The notes below the pieces were generated by a model. It ran no database searches. It saw only the letters and a program-made list of their open reading frames with translations, and was not told the origin of the DNA. From CAZAAW01 sp964483325 (GTDB lineage: Bacteria; Pseudomonadota; Alphaproteobacteria; Rhizobiales; Kaistiaceae), in the NCBI GenBank assembly GCA_964483325.1, contig CAZAAW010000002.1, positions 162,302-226,301 of the forward strand: a DNA stretch of 64,000 nt, in the 5' to 3' direction. Position numbers and translations under genes: made by a program. Shown here piece after piece: positions 26,394 through 34,129 of the stretch (positions are counted from its first letter, which is position 1; each line of letters opens with the position of its first letter).

Positions 26394-27488
26394 ATGACGT
26401 CCGACCAGATTGCGGCAAAACAGATGCTCAGGAGCGACCCCATCAGCGTTCGGGCCATCGCCGCGTTGCCGGCGGCCGTTTATACGACGGACGCAGAGGC
26501 GCGGATCACCTCCTACAATGCTGCCGCTGCTCTGTTCTGGGGAAGGGCGCCGGTCATCGGCAGCACGCTCTTCCGCGTCACCGGCCGTCTCTATGGACCC
26601 GACGGCGCGGCGCTGCCGCCGGAAGAGACGGCGCTGCTCCGCTGCCTGCGCGAGCGGCGGCCGGTGTTGGGGACCGAGGCGATGCTGCACCGGGCGGACG
26701 GCATCCGCCTCTGCTTCACGGAAAATGCGACGCCGCTGTTCGACGACGAGGGCGGCCTGATCGGCGCCGTCGACCTGCTGCTCGACATTGCGCCGGCGGT
26801 GGCTGCGGCCGGCTCGGCCGGTGACGAGGCCGGGGCGACATGTGCCGGCGCCGCTCCCGATCCTGCCCTGCCGATTCCGGTTCCTGAGGCAGTGCCGCCC
26901 GAGCATGCTTCGCTGCTGCGCGCCCTGCGCGTCCAGATGGAGAGCCGCGAGCTGCTGCTGCGGGAGAGCCTGCACCGGATCAAGAACCTGCTGGCGACCG
27001 TCCAGGCGATCGCGACGCAGACGCTTCGCCACGCGCCGCGCGAGGAGCGCGACGCCTTCCTGGCGAGACTGCAGGCGCTCGGCGCGGCCCATGCCGCCAT
27101 GGGCGGCGAGCAGCGGCAGCGGGCGCCGCTGCGCGACGTGATCCTGTCGGCGCTGGAGCCTTTCACGCCGGATCGCTTCGCCCTCGATGGTCCCAACCTG
27201 TCGCTGAACGGCGACAGGTCGCTGGCAGTCATCATGGGGCTGCATGAGCTGGCGACGAATGCGGTGAAATACGGCGCTCTTTCGCGGGAGCAGGGACGGG
27301 TATCCATCGCCTGGACGCGCCGCGACGATGGCGAGGTGGAACTGGTGTGGAGCGAAAGCGGCGGTCCGCCGGTCGTTCCGCCGAAAACCAAGGGCTTCGG
27401 CTCGACCCTCATCGAGCGCAGCTTCGAGGCCGTGTCGTTCGACTACCGGCCCTCCGGTCTCCTCTGCCGGCTGCGCTTCGCGCCCTAA
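26394..27488 (+). CDS. HWE-family sensor histidine kinase with N-terminal PAS-like domain
   Basis: 364 residues. The N-terminal domain (about 15-135) is PAS-like: ALPAAVYTTDAEARITSYNAAAALFWGR and ENATPLFDDEGGLIGAVDLLLDI. An Ala/Pro linker follows. The kinase part has the HWE/HisKA_2 phospho-acceptor helix ESLHRIKNLLATVQAIATQTLR, the N-box HELATNAVKYGALS and the G-box-like GFGSTLIERS near the end. The WxE motif appears as WSESGG. There is no transmembrane helix, so it is a soluble sensor, and no adjacent response regulator. HWE kinases are characteristic of alphaproteobacteria and often feed general stress or light/redox signalling. ATG 26394 lacks a good ribosome-binding site; ATG 26424 is possible. 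Confidence 0.9.
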   Translation: MTSDQIAAKQMLRSDPISVRAIAALPAAVYTTDAEARITSYNAAAALFWGRAPVIGSTLFRVTGRLYGPDGAALPPEETALLRCLRERRPVLGTEAMLHRADGIRLCFTENATPLFDDEGGLIGAVDLLLDIAPAVAAAGSAGDEAGATCAGAAPDPALPIPVPEAVPPEHASLLRALRVQMESRELLLRESLHRIKNLLATVQAIATQTLRHAPREERDAFLARLQALGAAHAAMGGEQRQRAPLRDVILSALEPFTPDRFALDGPNLSLNGDRSLAVIMGLHELATNAVKYGALSREQGRVSIAWTRRDDGEVELVWSESGGPPVVPPKTKGFGSTLIERSFEAVSFDYRPSGLLCRLRFAP

Positions 27489-27507
27489 AAGGGACGCGGA
27501 AATGACC

Positions 27508-27536
27508 AAGGCCCCGCCTCGGGGAGGCAGGGCCTT
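27508..27536. terminator. Hairpin terminator at convergence of kinase and small-protein gene
   Basis: AAGGCC (27508-27513) pairs with GGCCTT (27531-27536), with an inner GCCTC/GAGGC stem. It lies between the converging stops at 27488 and 27562 and is placed to serve both transcripts. The T-tract is short. Confidence 0.55.
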
Positions 27537-27561
27537 CGATCACGCGTGGGAATGCTTCGTC

Positions 27562-27843
27562 CTAGCGGACCTGGACGAGGTAGCAGTTCTGGCCGACGAG
27601 CACCTGCTTGGCGACATAGCTGTAGCTGTAGGCGTCGTAGAGATACTTGGTCTCGTACACCGGCTGGCAGACCTTCTGGTACTGCGGCTGGTAGACCGGG
27701 ACGTAGCGCTGCGCCACATAGCCGTGGTGGCGCACATGGCCGTAGCCATGGCCGTAATTGCTGTAGCCGTAGTTGCCGGCGAAAGCCGTCGTGCCGCCAA
27801 GGGTGGCGAGGGCGACAGCAGCGAGAAGGGTCTTGCGGATCAT
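27562..27843 (-). CDS. Small secreted two-cysteine protein (copy 3, Tyr/Gly-rich)
   Basis: 93 residues. The signal peptide MIRKTLLAAVALATLGGTTAFA|GNYG is followed by a Tyr/Gly/His-rich segment (YGYSNYGHGYGHVRHHGY), then VCQPVYETKY...KQVLVGQNCYLVQVR, the same two-cysteine pattern as copies 1 and 2. The Tyr-rich head differs from the His-rich tails of the others. ATG 27843 is preferred over 27852 because AAGGA is then at a usable spacing of 9. Upstream (27875-27885 and 27934-27944) lies an 11-bp inverted repeat. Function unknown. Confidence 0.8.
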   Translation of the reverse strand: MIRKTLLAAVALATLGGTTAFAGNYGYSNYGHGYGHVRHHGYVAQRYVPVYQPQYQKVCQPVYETKYLYDAYSYSYVAKQVLVGQNCYLVQVR

Positions 27844-28002
27844 GGTCGTCATCCTTGTCGGTTCGAGTGGCTTCGTGTTCAGAGGAAGGTGTCGGTCTCG
27901 ATCAGCCTTCGATGCTGCCTTTCTATAAGGCTGCCTCTGAACACGGCCTGAGGTGCAGGTTCATCCGCCATTCACCGACGGGGCGGGGCAAAGCGCGGGA
28001 CC

Positions 28003-28266
28003 ATGACGACCGGCTCTGATCGCGAAAAGGACGACGCCGACCGGCGGCGGGCGAAGAAGGACCTTGCCCGGGCCGAGGCGGACTCGGAGGTGATCGGCAC
28101 CTCGCGGCTCGCCGCGTCGCTGCGGCGGGCCCGTGATCATTTCGGCGCCGCGGATACGTCCGGCGATGCGGCCGAGATGTGGGGCACGCGCATCGGGCGC
28201 CTGCTCGGTGCCGTCGCCATCGTCGGGCTCGCCGCCTATCTGCTGGCGACCTATGTCCTGAGGTGA
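28003..28266 (+). CDS. Small hypothetical membrane protein with C-terminal anchor
   Basis: 87 residues. The N-terminal 60 residues are highly charged (DREKDDADRRRAKKDLARAEADSE) and probably helical. The C-terminus is one transmembrane helix (LLGAVAIVGLAAYLLATYVL) ending in Arg. This tail-anchored layout puts the charged head in the cytoplasm. I do not recognise the family. It converges on the cystathionine gamma-lyase gene, with 21 bp between stops. Confidence 0.65.
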   Translation: MTTGSDREKDDADRRRAKKDLARAEADSEVIGTSRLAASLRRARDHFGAADTSGDAAEMWGTRIGRLLGAVAIVGLAAYLLATYVLR

Positions 28267-28287
28267 CCTTCGCGGCGTCCTGCCGGT

Positions 28288-29454
28288 TCAGCCGGCCATC
28301 GCCTGATCGAGATCGGCGATGAGATCGCCCGCATCCTCGATGCCGGCCGACAGGCGGATGAAGCCGTCGGTGATGCCGCGCGCCTCGCGCTCGGCGACCG
28401 GGATGCCGTTATGCGTCATCGTCGCCGGGTGCTCGATGAGGCTCTCGACGCCGCCGAGGCTTTCGGCGAGGGCAAAGAGGCGCAGCCGCTCGAGGATCCG
28501 CTTCGTGCCGGCAAGGTCGCGATCCACCTCGAACGCCACCATGCCGCCGAAGGCCTGCATCTGGCGGGTTGCCAGGGCGTGCTGCGGATGGCTCTCGAGG
28601 CCCGGATAGGCGACGCGCCGCACATCGGGCCGGGCCTCCAGCCAGCGCGCGATGGCAAGGCCGTTGGCAGAGTGCCGTTCCATGCGCAGCGCCAGCGTCT
28701 TGACGCCGCGCAGGGCGAGGAAGCTGTCGAAGGGGCCGGAAATGCCGCCGATGGCGTTCTGCAGGAAGCGCAGCTGCTCCTCCAGCTCCTTGTTCGGGCC
28801 GACCACGACGGCGCCGCCGACCATGTCGGAATGGCCGTTGATGTATTTGGTGGTGGAGTGGACGACGAGGTCGAAGCCGAGCTCCAGCGGGCGCTGCAAC
28901 GCTGGGCTGGCAAAGGTGTTGTCGGCAACCGTGACGATGCCGCGCCGCCGGCCGAGCGCCGCCACGGCCTCCAGATCGACGAGGCGCAGCAGCGGGTTGG
29001 TCGGTGTCTCGACCCACAGCAGGCGCGTCTCGGGACGGATTGCCGCTTCGACCGCGGCGAGGTCGGTGAAATCGGCAAAGCTCACCGCGAGGCCGGCGGA
29101 GCGGCTCTTCACCCGCTGCAGCAGGCGGTAGGTGCCGCCGTAGAGATCGTCGACGGCAAGGACATGGTCGCCCGGCGACAGCATCTCGAACACCGTCGCG
29201 ATGCCGGCGAGGCCGGAGGCGAAGGCGAAGCCGGCGGCGCCGCCTTCCAGGTCGGCGACGCAGCGCTCGAACGCCATGCGGGTCGGGTTATGCGTGCGGC
29301 CGTATTCGTAGCCCTTGTGCACGCCGGGGCTCTGCTGCGCGTAGGTCGAGGTGGCGTAGATCGGCACCATCACCGCGCCGGTGGTCGGATCGTGGCTCTG
29401 GCCGCCATGGACGGTGCGGGTGGAGAAGGCGAGGTGGTTGCGGCCAGTGGTCAC
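28288..29454 (-). CDS. Cystathionine gamma-lyase / gamma-synthase family PLP enzyme
   Basis: 388 residues, a Cys/Met-metabolism PLP enzyme. The PLP lysine is Lys203 in VVHSTTKYINGHSD; other motifs are STYAQQSPGVHKGYEYGRTHNPTR, FASGLAGIATVFEML, WVETPTNPLLRLVDL, and the C-terminal SLGGVESLIEHPATMTH...RLSAGIED. Directly downstream of a cystathionine beta-synthase gene, with a GTGA overlap (start GTG 29454 over stop TGA 29451), it most likely acts as the gamma-lyase that splits cystathionine to cysteine. Cystathionine gamma-synthase is the alternative. Confidence 0.88.
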   Translation of the reverse strand: MTTGRNHLAFSTRTVHGGQSHDPTTGAVMVPIYATSTYAQQSPGVHKGYEYGRTHNPTRMAFERCVADLEGGAAGFAFASGLAGIATVFEMLSPGDHVLAVDDLYGGTYRLLQRVKSRSAGLAVSFADFTDLAAVEAAIRPETRLLWVETPTNPLLRLVDLEAVAALGRRRGIVTVADNTFASPALQRPLELGFDLVVHSTTKYINGHSDMVGGAVVVGPNKELEEQLRFLQNAIGGISGPFDSFLALRGVKTLALRMERHSANGLAIARWLEARPDVRRVAYPGLESHPQHALATRQMQAFGGMVAFEVDRDLAGTKRILERLRLFALAESLGGVESLIEHPATMTHNGIPVAEREARGITDGFIRLSAGIEDAGDLIADLDQAMAG

Positions 29455-30839
29455 GGATTGAGTCTCAGGTGGTTGATGAGGTCGACGCGGGTGATGAGGC
29501 CGACGAAGCGGTCGCCGTCGAGGACGATGGCCACTTCGTTGCGGTCGAAGATCGGCAGCAGCACGTCGAAGGGATCGCCGGCCTGCACCGTGTTGAGCTC
29601 CGTGGTCATGGCCGAGCGGACCGGCGCCGCAAAGCGGCGATGGCGGCCTTCGTCGGGTCCTTCCACGGCGGCAAGAATGTCGCTTTCGTCGAGAATGCCG
29701 ATGACCTTGTCGTCCTGCATCACCGGCATCTGCGACACATCGGCGCCACGCATGCGGCCATAGGCGGTGAGCAGCGTGTCGTCGGGCCCGACGGTGACGG
29801 TGCCGCCCTCGCTATAGGCGCGCGCCACGAGGTCGCGCAGGCGGCCGGTGCGCGGCCGTTCGGCAAGGCCCTGCTCGGCGAGCCAGACGTCGTTGTAGAC
29901 CTTGGAGAGGTAGCGGTTGCCGCTGTCGCAAACGAGCGTCACCACGCGCTTCGGCTCGGTCTGCTGCCGGCAGTAGCGCAGCGCCGCGGCCAGCAGCGTG
30001 CCGGAGGACGAGCCGCCAAGAATGCCCTCCTGCGCCAGCAGCGCCCGCGCCGTCGCCATGCTTTCCCGGTCGGCAATGGAATAGGCTTTCGTCACCAGCG
30101 ACAGGTCGGCATTGGGCGGGATGAAGTCCTCGCCGATGCCTTCCACCGTCCAGCTGCCGGCCTCGACCAGCAGGCCCGTCTCGACATAGGGCGCCAGCAC
30201 CGAGCCGGCCGGATCGGCAAGGACGATCTCGGTCGCCGGCGAGACGGTGCGGAAGAAGCGGCCGACGCCGCTCAGCGTGCCGCCGGAGCCGACACCGACG
30301 ACGATGGCGTCGACAGCGTGCTCCATCTGCTCCCAGATCTCCGGCCCGGTGGTGCGCTCATGCGCCGCCGGATTGGCCGGATTGGCAAACTGGTTGACGT
30401 AAAAGGCGCCCGGCGTCTCGCGCGCGATGCGCTCGGCCATGTCCTGGTAATATTCCGGATGGCCCTTGCCGACGTCGGAGCGGGTCATCCGCACCTCGGC
30501 GCCGAAGGCGCGCAGGTTCTGGATCTTCTCGCGCGACATCTTGTCGGGCACGACAAGGATGAGCCGGTAGCCCTTTAGCCGGCCGACCTGCGCCAGGCCG
30601 AGGCCGGTATTGCCGGCGGTCGCCTCGACGATCGTGCCGCCCGGCTGCAGCCGCCCGTCCGCCTCGGCCGCCTCGATCATCGACAGGGCGATGCGATCCT
30701 TGATCGATCCGCCGGGATTCTGGTTCTCCAGCTTGACGAATAGTCGGCACGGCCCGCGGTCGAGATGCGTCAGCTCGACCATCGGCGTGTTGCCGATGAG
30801 GCCGAGCACGGACGGAAGCGGCGGTCGGAGATGCGGCAT
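29451..30839 (-). CDS. Cystathionine beta-synthase
   Basis: 462 residues, the length of PLP-domain CBS enzymes with a C-terminal Bateman module. The PLP Lys47 lies in NPGGSIKDRIALSMIE; TAGNTGLGLAQVG binds substrate, and VGVGSGGTLSGVGR is the phosphate-binding loop. The CBS pair runs from about 335 to 460 (VTVGPDDTLLTAYGRMRGADVSQMPVM and ELNTVQAGDPFDVLLPIFDRNEVAIVL). It condenses homocysteine with serine, or with activated serine, to cystathionine. With the following gene it forms a reverse-transsulfuration operon. There is no N-terminal haem motif. Confidence 0.9.
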   Translation of the reverse strand: MPHLRPPLPSVLGLIGNTPMVELTHLDRGPCRLFVKLENQNPGGSIKDRIALSMIEAAEADGRLQPGGTIVEATAGNTGLGLAQVGRLKGYRLILVVPDKMSREKIQNLRAFGAEVRMTRSDVGKGHPEYYQDMAERIARETPGAFYVNQFANPANPAAHERTTGPEIWEQMEHAVDAIVVGVGSGGTLSGVGRFFRTVSPATEIVLADPAGSVLAPYVETGLLVEAGSWTVEGIGEDFIPPNADLSLVTKAYSIADRESMATARALLAQEGILGGSSSGTLLAAALRYCRQQTEPKRVVTLVCDSGNRYLSKVYNDVWLAEQGLAERPRTGRLRDLVARAYSEGGTVTVGPDDTLLTAYGRMRGADVSQMPVMQDDKVIGILDESDILAAVEGPDEGRHRRFAAPVRSAMTTELNTVQAGDPFDVLLPIFDRNEVAIVLDGDRFVGLITRVDLINHLRLNP

Positions 30840-31030
30840 GGCGGCCCCGGTGAAGGCTGCGGCGTCGGAAGGCGCAGGCTAGCGGCTGCGTCCCGGCGCG
30901 GGAAGGCGCCGGCAGCCCGAACATGTGAGTTGCGCCGCCGCGCCGCACCTGTCTAGCTTGCGGCGGGCTTGAGGCCGGGGCCGCGCCGATGCCGGATGCG
31001 CCATCGCCAGATGCAGGAGGGACGCGGTCC

Positions 31031-31594
31031 GTGGCGGACCAGCGTCTGGCGGCGCTCATGGCGGCAGCGCAGACGGGCGACCGCGCTGCCTATGACACGG
31101 TGCTGAAGGCCTCGATCCCGCTGGTGCGGCAGACGGCGCGGCGCCAGGGCGTGCCGGCGGCCAGCCTCGACGATGTCGTGCAGGACGTGCTGCTGACGCT
31201 GCACCGCGTCCGCCACACCTATGATCCGTCGCGCTCCTATGCGGCGTGGCTGGCGGCGATCGCCCGCCGCCGCACGATCGATCTGCTGCGGCGTAACGGA
31301 CGGCAATGGTCGCGCGAACTCCATGTACCGCTGGCCTATGAAAACCATCCCGACGACGGCGAAGGTCCGGCCGGGCGGATCGAGGCGGAAGGAGAGGCGC
31401 ATCAGCTCGGACTTGCCATCGCCGCCCTGCCGGAAGGCCAGCGGCAGGCGGTCGAACTGATCGGCCTCGGCGAGCAGTCGCTGGCGGAGGCGGCGCAGGC
31501 GACGGGACGCAGCGCCGGCGCGCTGAAGGTCAATTTTCATCGGGCGATCCGTTCGCTCCAGGCGCGGCTGGCCGGACAGCCAAGGCAGAACTGA
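31031..31594 (+). CDS. ECF-type RNA polymerase sigma factor
   Basis: 187 residues from GTG 31031, preferred because AGGAGG (31015-31020) precedes it; ATG 30989 would add 14 non-conserved residues. Region 2 includes VVQDVLLTLHRVRHTYDPSRSYAAWLAAIARRRTIDLLRR, and region 4 includes ALPEGQRQAVELIGLGEQSLAEAAQATGRSAGALKVNFHRAIRSLQARL. It is followed at 17 bp by an NrsF/DUF1109 anti-sigma gene, the pairing of Caulobacter SigF-NrsF. In Caulobacter SigF answers heavy-metal stress, which is known for that family and is inference here. A promoter matching its consensus lies upstream of the spondin gene. Confidence 0.9.
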   Translation: MADQRLAALMAAAQTGDRAAYDTVLKASIPLVRQTARRQGVPAASLDDVVQDVLLTLHRVRHTYDPSRSYAAWLAAIARRRTIDLLRRNGRQWSRELHVPLAYENHPDDGEGPAGRIEAEGEAHQLGLAIAALPEGQRQAVELIGLGEQSLAEAAQATGRSAGALKVNFHRAIRSLQARLAGQPRQN

Positions 31595-31611
31595 CCAGGG
31601 CAGAACTGACG

Positions 31612-32256
31612 ATGAGCGACGGCGTTAGCGGAACGATCGACAGGCTGACGGCAGAGCTGCGGCCGGTGCGGCGCCTGCCGCGGCCGGGCCTGCGCACCGT
31701 CATCTGGTGTGCTGTGGCGCTGGTGGTCGGCGCGGCGCTTTACCTGTGGCTGGGCGGCGCCGCCAATGCGGCTGGCTTCGGCCGGCCCTATGCCGTCGCC
31801 ATCCTCGTCAGCTCCATCCTGACGGCGGTGGCGGCCGCCTTCGCCGCCTTCCAGCTGTCGCTGCCGGACCGAAGCGACGGCTGGATCCTGCTGCCGCTGC
31901 TGCCGCTCGTCGCCTGGATCGGCGCCAGCGGCCTCGGCTGCCTCGCCGGGCTCAGCGATCCCGGCACATGGGGCGCCAGCTTCGCCGAAGTGCGGGAATG
32001 CCTCAGCATCATCCTCGGCGTCTCGGTGCCGGTATCGGTGGTGCTGATCTGGATGCTGCGCCGCGCCTTGCCGCTGCGGCCGACGCCGGTCGCCGTCATG
32101 GCGGGGCTGGCGGCCGCGGCGGCGGCCGGCAGCGTTCTCCTCGTCGTCCATCCGCACAATTCCAGCGTGCTCGACCTTGCCGTGCATGCGGCCTGCGTGC
32201 TGGCGGTGGTCGGCCTCAACACGCTGGCGGGCGGCCGCATCCTCGGCGCCCGCTAG
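31612..32256 (+). CDS. NrsF-like anti-sigma factor (DUF1109)
   Basis: 214 residues with six predicted transmembrane helices (about 32-55, 59-80, 90-110, 125-155, 160-180, 185-205) after a cytoplasmic N-terminus (MSDGVSGTIDRLTAELRPVRRLPRPGLR) that would bind the sigma factor. Two conserved cysteines lie between helices 3 and 4 (GCLAGL and ECLSIIL), as in NrsF, where they sense metals or redox stress. It is transcribed with the upstream sigma gene (17 bp apart). Confidence 0.88.
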   Translation: MSDGVSGTIDRLTAELRPVRRLPRPGLRTVIWCAVALVVGAALYLWLGGAANAAGFGRPYAVAILVSSILTAVAAAFAAFQLSLPDRSDGWILLPLLPLVAWIGASGLGCLAGLSDPGTWGASFAEVRECLSIILGVSVPVSVVLIWMLRRALPLRPTPVAVMAGLAAAAAAGSVLLVVHPHNSSVLDLAVHAACVLAVVGLNTLAGGRILGAR

Positions 32257-32276
32257 AAAAAATTCCGCGACCCGCT

Positions 32277-32302
32277 GTAACCCGCTCCAGGCTCCCCGCG
32301 AA
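32277..32302 (+). promoter_or_regulatory. SigF-type promoter, GTAACC-N16-CGAA
   Basis: GTAACC (32277-32282), 16 bp, CGAA (32299-32302), 56 bp upstream of the ATG of the secreted spondin-domain gene. It matches exactly the promoter consensus reported for Caulobacter SigF, in the right orientation and directly downstream of a sigF/nrsF-like pair. All ten positions match. Confidence 0.7.
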
Positions 32303-32357
32303 TGATGCAGTGACGGCCCCGACCGTCATGCCACATTCTGACGAGGACCCAAGCCAA

Positions 32358-33098
32358 ATGACCCGTTCGACCCTCCTGCGGTGCCTGACCGGCGCCGCTG
32401 CCGCCGCCCTCATGTCCGCTCTCCCCGCCGCCGCGCAGGATGCCGGGCCGAAGCTCATCCGCATCACCATCGAGAACCTGACCACCGGCCAGGGATTCTC
32501 GCCCTCTTTCTTCGCCAGCCATACGGCCGACGCGGCGCCGCTGTTCAAGGTCGGCGAGCCGGCCTCCGCCGCTCTCACCGCCGTCGCCGAGGAAGGCAAT
32601 ATCGGTGGCTTCGGCGGCGCTGCGGCCGGCGCCATCGGCACGACCTTCGGCGATGCGGCGCTCGCCATCCACACGCCGCCCGGCGGCACGCGCGAGAGCT
32701 ATGTCACCGTCGATGCCGAACACCCGCTGATCTCCGGCGTCTTCATGCTTGGCATGACCAATGACGGCTTCAGTGGCGTCAGCGGCTACAATGCCTGGCA
32801 GCTCGACGGCCCGGTGACGGTGGACCTGATGGCCTATGACGCCGGCTCGGAAGTGAACAACGAGAAGCGCGGCTACCTCGGCGCGCTCGGCGGCGGCAAC
32901 ATGCGCGACCCGGAGAACGGCGTCGTCGGGCCGCATCCGGGGCTGCGCGGCGACGCCGACGCGCCGGCGGAATGGAAGTTCGACCCGGCGCAGCCGGTGG
33001 CCCGCCTCACGCTGACGCCGGTCGACGGCCGCATGCCGCTGAGCGCCATGGACCACATGGGAGGCGGCATGGGCGGCGGAATGGGCGGCCGCATGTAG
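32358..33098 (+). CDS. Secreted spondin-domain protein with Met/Gly-rich tail
   Basis: 246 residues. The signal peptide MTRSTLLRCLTGAAAAALMSALPAAAQ|DAG leads to a spondin_N domain: ITIENLTTGQGFSPSFFASHTADAAPLFKVGEPAS, GTTFGDAALAIHTPPGG, LISGVFMLGMTNDGFSGVSG, and VDLMAYDAGSEVNNEKRG, with a C-terminal strand ARLTLTPVDGR. A tail MDHMGGGMGGGMGGRM is Met-rich with one His, like copper- or silver-binding tails, which is inference. ATG 32358 starts the signal peptide; ATG 32328 is alternative. It is preceded by a SigF-type promoter and probably belongs to its regulon. Confidence 0.85.
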   Translation: MTRSTLLRCLTGAAAAALMSALPAAAQDAGPKLIRITIENLTTGQGFSPSFFASHTADAAPLFKVGEPASAALTAVAEEGNIGGFGGAAAGAIGTTFGDAALAIHTPPGGTRESYVTVDAEHPLISGVFMLGMTNDGFSGVSGYNAWQLDGPVTVDLMAYDAGSEVNNEKRGYLGALGGGNMRDPENGVVGPHPGLRGDADAPAEWKFDPAQPVARLTLTPVDGRMPLSAMDHMGGGMGGGMGGRM

Positions 33099-33241
33099 GC
33101 CGCCACGGCGGGCCGGGCGTCCCTCCCGCCCGGTTCCGCCGGCATCTGCCGCGTCGGCGGACTTGCCGCCGGCGCGCCGCTCCTGTCTCCTGCGCAACGA
33201 AACGGCGGCGCGCCCTGCGCCGCCCCAGGAGCGGGACCTTC

Positions 33242-34126
33242 ATGCGATTTGCGACTTTCAGTGAACACGGCGTCGCCCGGCTCGGGGTTGTCGACGGCGA
33301 CAGCCTGCTCGATATCCGCGCCGTCGATCCGAGCGCCCCCGGCGACATGCTGTCCCTCATCGACGGCGGCGCCGAAGCCCTGGCGACGGTCGAGGCTGCC
33401 GTCGGGACGGCGGGCGACCGGCACTGGCGACCGCTTGCGGCGGTCACGCTGCTGGCGCCGATCCCGCGGCCGCGCAAGAACGTCTTCTGCGTTGGCCGCA
33501 ACTATCTCGATCACATCGCCGAAGGGGCGCGCGCCCGCGAAGGCCTCGGCGCCGACCTGCCCAGGGTGCCGCAGTTCTTCACCAAGCCGCCGACCACCGT
33601 CATCGGTCCGCAGGCCGGCATCCGCCGCCATGCCGGCAAGACGGACCGCCTCGACTACGAGGTCGAGCTTGCCGTGGTGATCGGCCGGCGGGGCGCCGAC
33701 CTCTCGGAGGACGACGCGCTCGACGCGATCTTCGGCTACACCATCGTCAACGACGTCACGGCGCGCGACGCGCAGACGGCGCACGGCCAGTGGTTCAAGG
33801 GCAAGAGCTTCGACAGCTTCTGCCCGATCGGCCCGTGGATCGTTACCGCCGACGAATTCGGCCCGCCCGGCGGCCATCGCATCGCCCTGTCGGTGAACGG
33901 CGAGCGGCGGCAGGAGTCCGATACGGCGCAGATGCTGTTCGGCGTGCCGCAGATCCTCGCTTATCTTTCCGCGGCGCTGACGCTGGAGCCGGGCGACATC
34001 GTCGCCACCGGCACGCCGGCCGGCGTCGCCATGGGCATGACGCCGCCGGTGTGGCTGAAGGTCGGCGACGTCGTCGAGGCAGAAATCGGCGGCATCGGCA
34101 CGCTCCGCAATACGGTCGTCGACTGA
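33242..34126 (+). CDS. Fumarylacetoacetate hydrolase (FAH) family protein
   Basis: 294 residues. MRFATFSEHGVARLGVVDGDSLLDIRA is the small N-terminal domain; the catalytic fold starts at NVFCVGRNYLDHIAEGA and has the metal-ligand segment LDYEVELAVVIGRRG (ExE), the VNDVTARDAQ loop, and FDSFCPIGPWIVT. TGTPAGVAMGM closes the active site. Members hydrolyse or decarboxylate beta-diketo or oxo-acid substrates with Mg; the substrate here is not deducible. AGGAG lies about 9 bp before ATG 33242. It converges within 3 bp on the Sel1-repeat gene, with no visible terminator. Confidence 0.88.
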   Translation: MRFATFSEHGVARLGVVDGDSLLDIRAVDPSAPGDMLSLIDGGAEALATVEAAVGTAGDRHWRPLAAVTLLAPIPRPRKNVFCVGRNYLDHIAEGARAREGLGADLPRVPQFFTKPPTTVIGPQAGIRRHAGKTDRLDYEVELAVVIGRRGADLSEDDALDAIFGYTIVNDVTARDAQTAHGQWFKGKSFDSFCPIGPWIVTADEFGPPGGHRIALSVNGERRQESDTAQMLFGVPQILAYLSAALTLEPGDIVATGTPAGVAMGMTPPVWLKVGDVVEAEIGGIGTLRNTVVD

Positions 34127-34129
34127 CCG

